From NCBI GenBank assembly GCA_951799445.1, contig OX637292.1, positions 12,527,296 to 12,591,295 of the forward strand: a DNA stretch of 64,000 bases. Reading direction: 5' to 3'. Both the position numbers and the translations under genes were made by a program. A model generated the notes under the pieces. That model saw nothing but the letters and a program-made list of their open reading frames with translations, did no database searches and was not told the origin of the DNA. This DNA is from Pseudisothecium myosuroides (lineage: Eukaryota > Streptophyta > Bryopsida > Hypnales > Lembophyllaceae). Shown in pieces: positions 36,370-49,038 of this stretch (its first letter is position 1; each line of letters opens with the position of its first letter).

Positions 36370-37830
36370 AGGCAATACATCGAATATTGCTAAATCTCTT
36401 TACTTTTGTTTTCAAAAATTTGACCAAATTTCTATTTAGTTCAAACGTCACTCTCGCTTATAAACTTCACTCTGCTCTTGATTTAAAAGGTTGCAAGAGA
36501 GAGGTGATGACACTACACATAAATTGCTAAATTGCTTTACTTTTATTTTTGAAAATTTAACCACAATTCTATTGAACTCAAACGTCACTCTCACTCGTAA
36601 ACTTCACAATAACTATGCATGAGTTTGTTCTTGATATGAAAGAATACAACATTGCTTAACCTGTAAAGTTTTGTGACTGTCATAATATAGTATGTTTTCA
36701 CCAAAAACTCTCAAAAATTGCCATTTTTAGTACAAGTACCAAATTTTCAAAAAAATCCTTATTTGACACATGTAACCGTAGAATCTTGTAGTATGCTGAC
36801 TTGAAAACATGTGATATAAATTTTAGAATTTTCCACTGCGTGGTCTGTAAAATATAAGCATTCAAATCCATTGAAATCATTTTTTTGGCCCTGCAAAAAA
36901 CAAGGCAGCCGCACTTTACAAGCTCACTTTTCTATGCAAAAATGTCCAAAATGGTGGTGCTTCTTTGGATTATTTTTCCTAGACAAGTTGGTTACATGCT
37001 CAAAAAATTTTAAATCATTTGGAATTGTAGAACGTATAGGAAAAAAATAGTAAGTAGAAAAAAGTAGAGAATGATTCAAAATACAAGATTGTTAAAAATT
37101 CAATTATGGAATTGAAAAATGCCAATCCTAATGGTTGTAATGTTTTAATAAACAATCTACATCCTATGATATTATTCTTTTCAAAAGATATTGAAAATTG
37201 AGTAAAGATAAAGGACTTCAAAGTTTCTTTTAGAGTAGAGAATCCATAACTGCCCAGTAATAAAAACTCCTCATAACTTTTGACTCAATGATTGAAATAG
37301 AATGATTCAAAGCTTTCTATGTAAATATAAATCTTACCAATCAATTTTTAAAAATTTATTTTTGAAGAAGGTGACATTTCCTTATCTACCCGGACTGCTT
37401 GTTTACAAAAAAAAAAGTAGCATATTAGGCCATAACTTTTGACTCCTATTTTCAAATGTCATGAAATTTAGTGCATATGAAAGATATTCCTCGTCCCTAC
37501 CTTCTATAGAAATTTCAGCCTAAATATGAAATCTCTACTCACACATACCTGCCCAAAATTGCTATGTTGCTAAAAATAGCACGCTAGTCCTTTAGGGGTT
37601 AATCTCTCTATACTATTGTTTTTGAAAATTGAACCAAAATTCTATTTAATTCAAAAGTCATTCTCACTCATAAACTTTACAATAATTATGTGTGAATCTA
37701 TCATTCTTGATATAAATGATTGCAACGAAGAGGTGATGGTATCAAAATGACTAATGAACCTCTTTATTTTTATTTTTGAATTTTAATCAAAATTCTATTC
37801 AATTCTAAAGGCACACATCCTCAATAATCT
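36370..37830. repeat. About 131-bp tandem repeat, four units, split by a transposon
   Basis: Units start near 36391, 36522, 36653 and 37750. Each carries CTTTACTTTTGTTTT-like sequence, then TTCAAACGTCACTCTC and ATAAACTTCAC. The third unit is divided by the TTAA element at 36660-37598: its left part ends ACATTGC before the TTAA, and the right part resumes as TCTCTCTATACTATTG. Confidence 0.7.
36660..37598 (+). mobile_element. TTAA-flanked element, copy 5 (939 bp)
   Basis: TTAA at 36656-36659 and 37599-37602. Ends CCTGTAAAGTTTTG and CTAGTCCTTTAGGGG. Inserted in a tandem repeat, where the sister unit reads ATTGCTAAATCTC without insertion. Same subfamily as 38569-39492 and 59969-60892. Non-coding. 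Confidence 0.85.
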
Positions 37831-38564
37831 CATTTTGGAATGTACATAATCCAGTTCAAATACACACTATGATCTTCTAATTCCACCATTGAATGATTTT
37901 CTAATTTTGACAAAAAATACCCCCACTCTAATTGAGGATACAATTATATAGTTAATTTCTACTTTATCCATTTTATTTTATTGGTATCAATCTTGATAGA
38001 AAAGTGCCTGAAATTGAGTGCATCTAGGTACCATATCCAAAGCATTAAATGGTTAAAAACTTATTATTTTTCATTCCTCTATTAGAAGGATCGGGGATTA
38101 TACTCATCCTAAATTTGATTTTTTCTCTAATTTTATTCACACTAATTCATATCTATTTTTTTTAAATCAAGAGATTATCCAATACCCTATTTTACATATA
38201 ATGATGTTTCAAGAATTAAATCCAGGCTAAAGTAGATCCAAATCGTTTATAAAATTTTCCACCAATGAATAGAATGCACCCCATAGTTTAACTCACGTGG
38301 TTTTCTACTTTTTGTAGAGTGAGCTCTTCGAGTTATTAATAGACAATAAAGTAAAATTATTTAATATTTTATTTGAATAATTTTTACATAACTACTTTGA
38401 CATTTAAAAAAAAAATTATAATTTTTGCTATATCTATTGGAATGATGTAAAACAAAGCTTCACATGTTCATTAGGAAGATTAGCATCAACCGTGATGATT
38501 TTACTCCAAATTGTGAAGTCAATAGAGCTTGCCTAAGTTTTCAAAAAACTCAAAGTGGGCTCAT
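37830..38564. other. AT-rich intergenic, nothing supported
   Basis: No gene or repeat structure recognised between two TTAA elements. Confidence 0.35.
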
Positions 38565-38568
38565 TTAA

Positions 38569-39492
38569 CCCCTAAAGGACCAACATGCCTTTTTTGGCAA
38601 CATAGAAATTTTGGGCAGGTATGTGTGATAAGAGATTTGAATGTTTTGGGCTGAAGTTTTTATAGAAGGTGGAAACAAGGAATATCTTTCATATGCACCA
38701 AATTTCATGACATTTGGAAATACGAGTCAAAAGTTATGGCCTATTATGTTGGTTGTTTCCCAACTTGGGCAGTCTGGGCAGATAAAAAAAAATCACTTTT
38801 TTCAAAAAAAATAAATTGAAATTGGTTTATTAGATTTATATGTGCGTGGAAAGCTTTGAATCATTCCATTTTGATCAATGAGTCAAACGTTATGAGGATT
38901 TTTAGTTTGCGGGCAGTGATGGATTGTCTACTCTAAAATAAACTTTGAAGTCGTTTATTTCACTCAATTTTCAATGTTTTTCAAAAAAAATGAAATTGTA
39001 GGATGTAGATTGTTTGTTACAACATTGCAACCATTGGGATTGGTATTTTTCAATTTCATAATTAACTTCTTGACAATTTAGTGTTTTGAACCATTCTCTA
39101 CTTCTTTCTACTTACTATTTTTTTCCTATATGTTGTACAATTCCAAATAATCTGAAAAATTTCAAGCATGTAGCCAACTTGCCCTGAAGAATGAATCCAA
39201 AGAAGCACAACCATTTTGGAAATTTTTTCATAATAATCTTACCTTGTGAAGTGCAGCTGCCAGTTTTTCGCAGGGCCCCAAAAAGGACTTTTGCCACTTC
39301 AAACGCTAATATCTTCCAATCTACATGATGGAAATTTCTGAAATTTTTTCCTTATATTCTCAAACCAGAGTACTACAAGATCCTATGGTTACATGTGTCC
39401 AAAAATGATTTTTTTCAAAAATTTGGTACTTGTACTGGAAATGACAGTTTTGGAGCATTTTTGGTGAGAACATAGTCAAGGAACTTTAGGGG
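38569..39492 (-). mobile_element. TTAA-flanked element, copy 6 (924 bp)
   Basis: TTAA at 38565-38568 and 39493-39496. Ends CCCCTAAAGGACCAACATGC and CAAGGAACTTTAGGGG. In opposite orientation to 36660-37598, less than 1 kb away. Same length as, and very similar to, 59969-60892 inverted. Non-coding. Confidence 0.85.
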
Positions 39493-39496
39493 TTAA

Positions 39497-40072
39497 GTAT
39501 TAAACAACTACTTACTTACTCTATTAGAGTAATCAATATTGAACAAGATGTCTTATAATAGGTTCACTTGGACATGTTACACTTTCATTAGAAAGCAACT
39601 TGAAGAAGAGTTAAGTATCTAGACAGTGGTCTGCGAAATCCGCCATTCTACCAATTGGTCGCCATGTTGCCATGTGCACTCTATGCAAATCGCAATTTTT
39701 CTTGTTCCGCATTTCAGTGTTGCTGCATTTTGTGAGCGAGAGATTCCAAAGCTTAGCCATTGTCATTGCCAGCATCCCGAGATCGTCACTACAATCTCAC
39801 AATCCAAGCATACATTGCGAGAGGGAGGAGAACGGAAACAAAGCTTCCATGGAACCCAGTTTTGAATTGTTGCATATTTAAGTGAATGCAGGGGAATCCA
39901 GTTGTTGCACAACTGGTGTGCTAACAAGAATGCTTCGGCAGATAAAATCCACACTTGGGGTGAACTGAGGATTACCAATGAGATGTTGTTGATCTGGATC
40001 ACTGGCCAATGTGAGAGGCTAGATTCTCGTCTGTGCAGCTGTGTTTTCCAGGCAAGCTCTTGTGACATCCAG
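39497..40072. other. Unassigned, coding-like composition
   Basis: Open frames overlap on both strands (39626-39865 plus, 39763-40086 minus) in sequence less AT-rich than the surroundings. No domain is recognisable and neither frame has convincing splice sites, so I do not call a gene. Confidence 0.3.
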
Positions 40073-40348
40073 TAAGGTAGGTACACCCAAATGCGTCACT
40101 GACCTTAAACCGCCATCTTTACTTTGTGTACATCTTCAAAATCAATTTTGTATCTATGTGGAAGAAATGCTTCTAGAACCAAACTTTGTTCCTTAATAAC
40201 TTTTGCATACAGTATCCAAATGCCACGTTCTCTAGTGCATTGGAATCTCCTTTCACTTGCCAACAAGAACATATGAAAATCTGACCAGTTTAATATTAGT
40301 AATTAGGCTTAGTACCAAAAAGTGGCGATTTTGGGTGTACCCACCTTA
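40073..40348. mobile_element. TACACCC-type MITE
   Basis: 276 bp. The left end TAAGGTAGGTACACCCAAA mirrors the right end TTTTGGGTGTACCCACCTTA. Homologous to 59421-59690 throughout and to the fragment at 28260-28520. Non-coding. Confidence 0.8.
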
Positions 40349-40384
40349 TGATATGCAATATTTATAGGGATGATATGAAACAAA

Positions 40385-40985
40385 GCTTTGCATATAGATT
40401 AATCCTAAAGAGATAGGCCCAAGACCACGAATTCAAGACTTCCAATCTTCCACTCTCAATTTGCTATTTTTTTGTAACTATATATGAATGCAATTTGCAA
40501 TTTGAATTTTTTTAGAGATGTACTTATATGTCTTCTTTGAGTCATAAAAACTTCAATTCTTTTTTGAAATTAAAAATTATTGTTAATTCTTTAAGGAAAG
40601 AGCTAAGAAGATTCATATCAAATACAAATTGTGCTAAAAAAAAAGCTAAGATTTTCACTATATGTTATAACATGATAGTGTAAACCAAAGTTGCAATGTC
40701 ATTGTAATAAAATAAAAACAGCTAACCATGGTTGTAGGCCCAAAATTCAAATTCCAAAAAAATATTGAATTTTAAGAGTTCTTCAAATTTTCCTGTTGGA
40801 GTAGACACTGCACTTGTTAAACTTTGTTTCATTAGTTGGGCACAAACTATAAAAATCTGATTTTATAGGTAAAATTCAAATCAAGAGTGTCAAGTAGAAA
40901 GTGCCCAAAATCCACTACAAGGGTGATCCGTGGACGCTGAATCTTCTTCTTTTAAACAATTAATGAATCAATTTTGAGGGAATAT
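40385..40985. repeat. Dispersed repeat, copy 2 (partner at 8130)
   Basis: Matches 8130-8770 along its length, including CATATCAAATACAAA, GTAAACCAAAGTTGC and AAGGGTGATCCGTGGA. Not part of the 43-52 kb block. No terminal structure seen. Confidence 0.5.
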
Positions 40986-41227
40986 TCAGTACTGTTTGCT
41001 TGAAATATACTAAAGTAATCCCCCCCACCAAAAAAAAATATATTATTGATATATCATTGCAAAATTTATATCACTACAGAATTATATTTTTGAATAAGTG
41101 AATTTAATACAATACTATTCCTACCTACACAAATTTAAAACAGTGTACCTTTGATGAATGGGTGTCACATGCATTTAGAGGACCACTTTGTGCATTACCT
41201 TAAGGTAACAACACCCAACACCAACAG

Positions 41228-41398
41228 TGTACCTAATGGCGTCACTTTCTAAACATAGAAATTATTTTAAAATCTAAATCTAGATAAACCATAGATAGCT
41301 TATTGTTTGTTGACCAAAATAATAAGCTATATATAGCCTACCTAGATTTAGGTTCTAGAATCATTAATTTACCTAGAAAGTGACGCCATTGGGTACAG
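41228..41398. repeat. 170-bp fold-back hairpin
   Basis: Left arm TGTACCTAATGGCGTCACTT pairs with right arm AAGTGACGCCATTGGGTACA, and AGATAGCTTATT pairs with AATAAGCTAT near a short loop (GTTTGTTGACCAA). Arms are about 75 bases with scattered mismatches. Probably a fold-back MITE. Confidence 0.75.
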
Positions 41399-41399
41399 G

Positions 41400-43085
41400 T
41401 TTGGTTTAGAGTGCTCCTACCTTACTTCTGATTAGAGTTTTTTTTTTTTTCCTTGAAAGACATGAACAAATTCCATTGATAAAGGAAAAAGTACACAAAA
41501 CCAAAGGACCACATCACTTCTTATTAGAGTTTGGTGTAAACAACCGGAGGCTCAAATGTTTAACCTTCAAAACTATGAAGGGCCCTATCACTTGCCACGG
41601 ATGATCAAGTTTGAAATATTTGAATTCATGTTTCAAGTAAACAATCTTAACCCTGGAAGGACGTAGGGGATAACCCTGGATATTATGCATTGTGTAATTG
41701 TGAAAGTCATTGGAATAAAAAAAAAAAATACTCATTGGAAGTCAAGCTACTATAGATGTTCTCCACTTTCCACAAAAAATTCCAAGGATGAATACTTGTA
41801 GTTTTGTTCTACATTAGACAAATCCTTGTCATTCATGGGACACTTATTGTCCGCGGCGTCCTTCCTAGATTTTAATTAAACAAGGAAAAGTCGTAGAATA
41901 TAAAATTAATGAATTCAGGGGACTTTTGAAAGTCCAGGCACCATTGTTTAAGAGAAGATCAAAGCAAGACAATTTTCATTATGTAACATGAAAGTTTTAT
42001 ATTTAAGAAAAAATGAAATCACACGTCTTCTGAGGTAACTACACCTAAAATCAACCACTCCTTGAAATCAAACCCTATTTTTGAAGGAAAAATGAATATG
42101 GAGGATATCCAAAACGTTGCACATTACAAGGACAAATGTAAGGTAGAGTTAAAGCTCATTTTGAGTAGTGTATAGTTCTATTTATAGTAATATAGAGGTA
42201 ACAACCTCGCAAGTGTCCATTTGGGATTTATTTTCTATTGTTTTAGCTTCTTTAGCATAACATGTTCTGATTCAATTAGTGTCATTTCTTCATGTGCATT
42301 AAATGGATTTTGGCGTCATTTACATAACCCTTTTAGAACCCTACACTTTGCATCCTTGAAAATTTGTAACTAATTCACAATGCATCCAAAAATTATGAAA
42401 CCACTTACATTTTGATTCATAGTCCTTCACCTCTATACATAAATTGTTGTTCATTTTCTAGAGCATATTGGTCATGCCACAAAGCTTATTTGTATGATAT
42501 TAGGTGTAGTTACCTTATAACACAATAAAAAGAGATTCCAGACACATGATTTTGAACTAACAGAATATACAAATGACGCCTATGACCAATAAGTACCGAT
42601 AAATGAAGTTTGCAATTTAGGAAGTGCTTCTTGAATCTTTAATCGTGCCAATGATGGCAATGTCTACTAGTGTGAAGGTCATTCGATCTCTTAAAATCCT
42701 TGGCCATTAGAGGGGATTTGAAGTCAAGAAAGGGCCGTTGTAGGCCTGTTCTTAATTTTTTTTCCCGTGTTGTGAACCACGGTACGGGTTGATAGAAAAA
42801 CATATTTTCAAAAGAAAAGAAAATTCAAATCTCATTTTAAGAATTTTTTATTTTTATTTTTATAAATATGATGTGGTAGTCATTCGGCCATGTCACCCTA
42901 TTGCAGTAGCACAGTTCCAGCAATCAGGAACTCAGCAGAACTTGTGGGAACTCGTGGCCCTTTAGAGGGCCCGAATTCTCTCTAACATAATTCACACCTT
43001 TTTCTTGAACCTTTTGCTTTTCATTTAGGTTTCACAACAATAAATTCATCTGAACCTACATTGCCAAAAAAAACTAATTTTGAAG
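41400..43085. other. Intergenic, nothing supported
   Basis: No gene, inverted-repeat ends or tandem structure recognised. Composition is AT-rich throughout. Confidence 0.35.
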
Positions 43086-43989
43086 TAATTATCCTATGCT
43101 AGGGTCAGATTCATTAAATATAATTCAAATATAATTAAATATGGAATCTAATGAAATTTTTGGAAATTATAACGTGGCATAATTGAATAGAGTAGAAAAT
43201 ATTAATGAAAATAATCTTAATCCTAGAAGAAGAAGAAAAAGTCAAAGTTGTGAATACCAGTAAAATTGCTAGTATTAGTACAACCTTCAGTACCAATAAA
43301 GCTATGAGTATTACCAGAGGTCATGGAATATTCTAGACCCTGTAAAATGAACTTCCAAAAATTCTAAATGGGCTCAATGAATAAAAATTCAAGCAAAAAA
43401 GAAATGATTTCATATTGGGCCTAACATACCATATAACAAAAATTTAATAAAAGTAAATGCAAAGTAGACATTCATTTTGTCCAGTGTAAAAACGTCCTTG
43501 TCTCTTTCTTATGAAAGAAACAACAACTGACATACACCGAACGTCTTCCCAGGGCAATTCTCTTTCTTATGTATCCGTGAAGAAGTTCAGTGAAAACTTG
43601 ACCCCAAACCCTAAACCCAAAGGAAAGTATATATACATTTGCAAAACTTCTACAGCTGAAATGATCTAAATTAACCCCAAAGAAAAAAAGGAAAATAGTG
43701 GCACTGTAGTGTTCATTGTTATTCAAAAATATCAGTTGAATACGATGGACTTTTGTTCCGTCGGCTTGTCTCTGCCTCTGGCATCATGCACCATTCAAAT
43801 CACCAAGTCAGATTCACATTTTAAAAACCCAATTCAAGCAAATATAATTGCTTCACTTTCAGATTTTTCAAGTCTCTCATAATCACGTTGAAAGCAAAAA
43901 CTCCAAAGCGTAGTAGAAGACAATTATATTCCAACCCCGAATTATTTCTCTTGTTTCAAAAAAATATTCATTGTCACAATATACATTAA

Positions 43990-44910
43990 CCCCTACAGGC
44001 CCAAGGCATTTTCTGGCTCCGAAACCACTGAAAACTGTCATTTCTACTGTGATCGCTCCCTAAACCAAAAAAACCTTTTTTTTTTAGAATCTAACCGTAG
44101 AATCTTGTACTTCATTTATCTCAAATCATGTGGTAAAAATTTCATGAAGTTTGACCGTACGGATTGGAAGATATTAGCGTTTGAAGTTGGAAAAAGAAGT
44201 TTTTTTGAACTCTGGATTGCAATTTCAGATGACTTTGACGGCCATTTGTGGATTTTTTTGCACTACACACCGTAAAGTTAAATTTTTTTATGTTGAACAT
44301 TTGAGTTGAGAGTCGGGGAAAAAAATTTCAGAATGTCAAAACTTGATTTTTACATATAAAGAAATTGTTAAGTAGAAGTAGGTCCAAAATTGAACAAAAC
44401 ACTAAATCTTCAATAGCTCTTAGATGGAATTAAAAAACCATAATCCCAACGGTGGGATTGTTCTTACAAACAAACTTAACCTTTTCAAAAAAAATTTGAA
44501 AAAATTTGAAAATTGCATTCAAAAATGAATTTTATAAGTTGTTTTTTTGGAAAAGACGCTTAGATTGCCCGAAAAACAAGATTGTCCATAACTTTCTCAT
44601 TCTAAGTCCAAATAGAATGAATCAAAGCTTCAAATATAGACAAAAACATGATCTCTGAGAAAAAAAAATCAAAAAAAAAAATTCAATTTTTTAAAGTTTT
44701 TTTTTTCTGCCCGGTGAAATGCTTTTTTGACTTCGGGCGGCATAACTTTTTTTTCCCGGGCATCGATTGAAAAAAAAATTATATTTTTGGAAAGCTAATG
44801 TGATTCCCTATCTTCAAAAAAAGTTTCAAAAAATCGGGTTGAAATTTCAGGTCGCACGAGCCTGCCTGAAATCCCAAGTGTCCCCCGAGGGGACTTTGGG
44901 CCTTTAGGGG
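43990..44910 (+). mobile_element. TTAA-flanked element, copy 7 (921 bp)
   Basis: TTAA at 43986-43989 and 44911-44914. Ends CCCCTACAGGCCCAAGGC and TTTGGGCCTTTAGGGG. Same subfamily as the shortened 15347-16016 (inverted) and probably 8956-9485. Non-coding. Confidence 0.85.
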
Positions 44911-45773
44911 TTAAGAGAGGAAATTAAACATGCCAATGTACAATGCATCAATGTACAATGCATCGCTTGTGAGTGAAAAAAAAAGAATTAAAGTTTCAAA
45001 CCTCTTCTTTTGTTGTTAGAGACTGATGCAGAAGTAATTGCAGGAGCTGCTCCAGCAGTAGGAGCCTGCCTCTCTGCTTGTAGAAGCAACTCCGTCCCTC
45101 TCTTTCTTCAGCTGAGCAGTCACTCAACATGGAGGGCATCAGGCTCTATCATGCCATAAAAAATGTCACGGTGTTCTCAGTCAATTGATCAGGTAAGCAC
45201 ACAAACAAACTCGTCCTTGCTCATAAAGATAATTACAATCGAAGAATATCAACAATGCATTACACTGAAATAAATAGCTAGGCAGTAACAAATGAAGATT
45301 GCAAGGGATAAGGAACTACTAGCTATTTGGACAAATACGAGCTTGACATGAATAGGTTTGAACAAATATGAACTGACTCATAGTCAATCTCACGTACTCC
45401 GTATTACTTGTTGGAAAAATATCCAAGCTTAATGCCTCAGTTCTTTGCGTGCAGGATGCAGTTGCTGCTCGACAATGTAGTTGGACTAGAGGATGGCTTA
45501 CCATTTCAATTCCTGACTCACAGGAACAGAAATGCAATATTCAGACCCTGAGGTACCAATGGAATTGTCCGTTTGTTTCAAAAACAAAAAATAAAATAAA
45601 AAACATTTTTTCTTGTCCCGCTTCCTCAAAGGTCAAATGAAAAAAAAAATTCATGATGTTGTGAGAAAATTGAAGAGAAATGCAACCCCGATTGGTTTTG
45701 TAATTATAAGACACAATAGTAATTTTTTACAAATTTTTAAAGTTGAAAACATAGGGTAGCCATACTTGATTAA

Positions 45774-46706
45774 CCCCTAAAGGCCCAAGGCCTTTTTTCT
45801 GCCAAAAAACACTCAAAACTGCCATTTCTAAAGCAAGGAGTAAAAAAATTTGAAAAATGTTTTTTTTGCACATCTAACCGTAGGATCTTACATCTAACTA
45901 GTATGAGAATGTGTGGAAAAAATTTCAGAATTTTGACAGCTCGGATTGCAAGATATCTGCGTTTAAAGTGGAAAAAACAAGTATTTCAGCACATTGCGGG
46001 ACTAGATTTTTTGACTTTAAACATTTTTCACTTAAAATTTTTGCACTACAGAGTTTTGTGCTTCAAATCTTTGTAGTGGAGAATTGAGTTGAGAGTCTAG
46101 GGGGAAAAAAAATATTCAAAAAAACTGAATTATCATTCCTAAAAAATTTATTAAGTAGAAGTAGGTACGAGATAGAAGGAAAATCTAAAACATTAATATA
46201 TTTTAGATGGAATTAAAATACACTAATCCCAATGGTGAGATTGTTCTAGCAAGTAAACTAAACCATGAGAATTTTATTTTTTTTTAAATTGCAAAAATAG
46301 CATATAGAAATCATTCCTACAAGTTATTTTTTTCAAGAAGATGCTCAAACTGCCCGAAAAACAAGAATGTCCATAACTTTCTCATAACAAATCCAAATGA
46401 AATGACTCAAAGCTTTCCAGATAGACAAAAATATAATCTACAAGAAAAAAAATATTAAAAAAAAAAAATCAAATTTTTGCCAAATTTTTCTTGTTGCCCG
46501 GACTGCCCAGTTACAAAAAAAAGTAACATATTTGGCCATAATTTTTTACTCCTATTTCCAAATGTGCTGAAATTTAGTGCATATGAAAGATATTCCTCGC
46601 GCCCACCTTCTATTAAAATTTCAGCTTAAAATATGGAAATTTCTAGTCACACGGACCTGCCCAAAATTTCTATACGGCCAAAAAACGTATGCCAGTCCTT
46701 TAGGGG
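45774..46706 (+). mobile_element. TTAA-flanked element, copy 8 (933 bp)
   Basis: TTAA at 45770-45773 and 46707-46710. Near-identical to 32456-33388 and the same length. Copy 1 of the block has one TTAA (10202-10205) at the matching place, between GCCTATAC and CACTAGACTTATC, so the insertion and its target duplication are visible. Non-coding. Confidence 0.9.
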
Positions 46707-46756
46707 TTAACGCTAGACTTATCTTTAATGGACACTCTAGAAGCACTAAATGTCTG

Positions 46757-47555
46757 TAGGGTAGTTGCAAGAAACACTTCACGTTTTTTCGTCAAAACTA
46801 CGTTTTTTGGCCATAGGACTGGCAGTACTATGCAATACTACTAATACTACGTTTTAGAAGCGCCCAGGCAAATCTGAACCGTTGACTCAAGGCGCCTACA
46901 GATCTAAACCATTGATTTAGTACTATGCTAAACTATGCAGTACTACGGACTACTACGAAGTACTGCAGAAGCCACTGGGAGCAGAAAATAGTAGAAAAGG
47001 GGTTTGTGGAGATTTTTACTTTTAGTAATTCAAAAAAAATTCAAAAAAATTCCATAAAAAAGGCCATTTTGCTAGAGAAGACCGCGCTTGCATTGCACCA
47101 AAAAATTCATGAAGGAAAATTTTTCCCTCTTTGTAGCTTTTGCGCAAAGGAAGGTCACTTTGACCCCATGTGTGCAATCGACATGATGCTATTTTCATAA
47201 AAACTCAGTCAGTCCTTGTAATGTTAGTAGACCTCCAACATGTCCAATTTGTGGCTTCAAATTCACATTTTTGGGTCAAAAATAGCACTACCCCCCCCCA
47301 AATTGGGTCAAAAATAGCACTACCCCCCCCCAAATTGGGTCAAAAATAGCACTACCCAATTGGGGGCAGATAAAAATAGTAAATTAATTTTAATTTTAAA
47401 AAAAAAATTACTCAATGTCTAAAACTTTATCATCTACCTTCATTCCAAATTTCATGCCAAATGGACAAACAATGCAAAAGTTATGAGCAAAAAGCCAATT
47501 TTTGAGGGCAAGGGGACAATAAATAGGACAAGTGTTTCTTGCAATCACCCTCTAC
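46757..47555. mobile_element. GATTGCAAGAAACACTTG element in block 2
   Basis: Starts TAGGGTAGTTGCAAGAAACA and ends TGTTTCTTGCAATCACCCTC, inverted repeats of about 25 bases. Absent from copy 1 between ACTAAATATCT and TTGGTTGCTTCTC. The TAGGG start is hAT-like, but no clear 8-bp duplication is seen. It contains a 32-bp x 3 tandem repeat. Non-coding. Confidence 0.75.
47273..47368. repeat. 32-bp minisatellite, three units
   Basis: GGGTCAAAAATAGCACTACC followed by a run of C and AAATT recurs at 47273, 47305 and 47337 with a fixed 32-base period. Lies inside the element at 46757-47555. The runs of nine or so C are typical of slippage. Confidence 0.9.
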
Positions 47556-49038
47556 TTCCATTGGTTGTTTCAAAAAACCCTTCACTTTTCACCGGTTGCT
47601 TCTCAAAAGATGTGATGATTTTTAGTCTTGGAAGTGTTCATTCAAGGTCATTTTTTAGATTTTAGAGAACCAAACATTTCTGTTATAGGTGTTGCTACCT
47701 TAAGAGCTTGTAATCATCCTAGCATCAGTTTTGCACCATTTTCTACAAGGTAATGGTAAAAATTCTTGTGATGCCAGTACTTTCTCAATACAAAGTTTTT
47801 TTTTAAAAACAATTGGAACCCTTTATTCCGCAAGAAAAACACAACAGTCAAGCAACTGAATGGGGTTCTGTACAAGAATTACTCAACACAAAGTTTTATA
47901 AGGGTGTTTGCAACACAAGATATTTTCCTCTTCCATCTTTCTTGTTTTACTCTTACTTTTAATTTAGATTCTGTACAAGATCTCAGTCTAGTGTCCATGA
48001 GAAGCAAGATACATTGCAATTCTTCTGCTGTCGTCTACTTATCTGGACTAACAATTAGAATTGGGTGGAACGAACGTAAGCCCATTCCGTTTTTGGCTCC
48101 GAGAACTGTCAAGCTGAAAATAGGCTAACCTGTTGACTCTTCTTCAGATCTGCAACTTCCACCTCTTTCAAATGGACTTGCATTAACCAAGTCAGCAACA
48201 TCATCTCGACTGTTGACCTGCCGATTCATTTGGAGTTGCAACGACAGTTAGTATCCTGAGAGCAATCCCCACGACTTACTTTTCTATGGGAGAATACGGT
48301 AATCAAAATTAATATCCCAGAACACCTTCAGTTGGTGATGCTTTCACCTGCGAAAGTTTCAGAAGGCAAGATAAAATAGTCGTATGAGCCTTCATGTTTG
48401 TGATCACCATAATCTCATGATGTTCATAAGGATTTATGATTTATAAGTGTAGGCTCTGGGTATAGGTGACTGGAACATTTAGGTAGAAAGAAAATTCTCG
48501 GCACGAAACTGCTGAGTGCAGTTTCTGCCATTCTACCGTGAGGGCTCCAAAGTAAGCACTCAAATAAGGCAATTGTTGTATACACCTGATCCGTCTTTAG
48601 TGCCTTTTCAGGACCTGACTCATCTAAAAAGAGACAAAATCTATAAGCATATGGAAAATTATGAAGAATTGAAATTTTACTTAAATTTGAATACTTGAAA
48701 GCTGATTATTGTAGAATGATTCATTTGTTACATTTAGGAGAGATTATCACAACATTTCTATCACTATCACTTTTTGGCTGTCATTCGTTTCTTTAGTTAA
48801 AGCTCATTCAACATTCTGCAGAGTATCGGTACTTGTATATTTTTGTGTGTTCCATTTGTTGTATTCAAAGCACGCGCAAAACGCTACAAATTGCAATTAC
48901 TCCTTACGACGCAATAATGAACATGAAAATCTTCATTTTACAGCCAGTGTGGACGTAAAATATCGAGCATCAGACCTCGGAGCTTGTCATAAATCGGTTG
49001 ACTCTTACTTTGCCAATGTGGTCAAGATATTGACTGGC

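Noticed and set aside
39763..40086. 107-residue minus-strand frame
   Set aside because: Overlaps plus-strand frames, runs into a MITE end at 40073 and has no domain.
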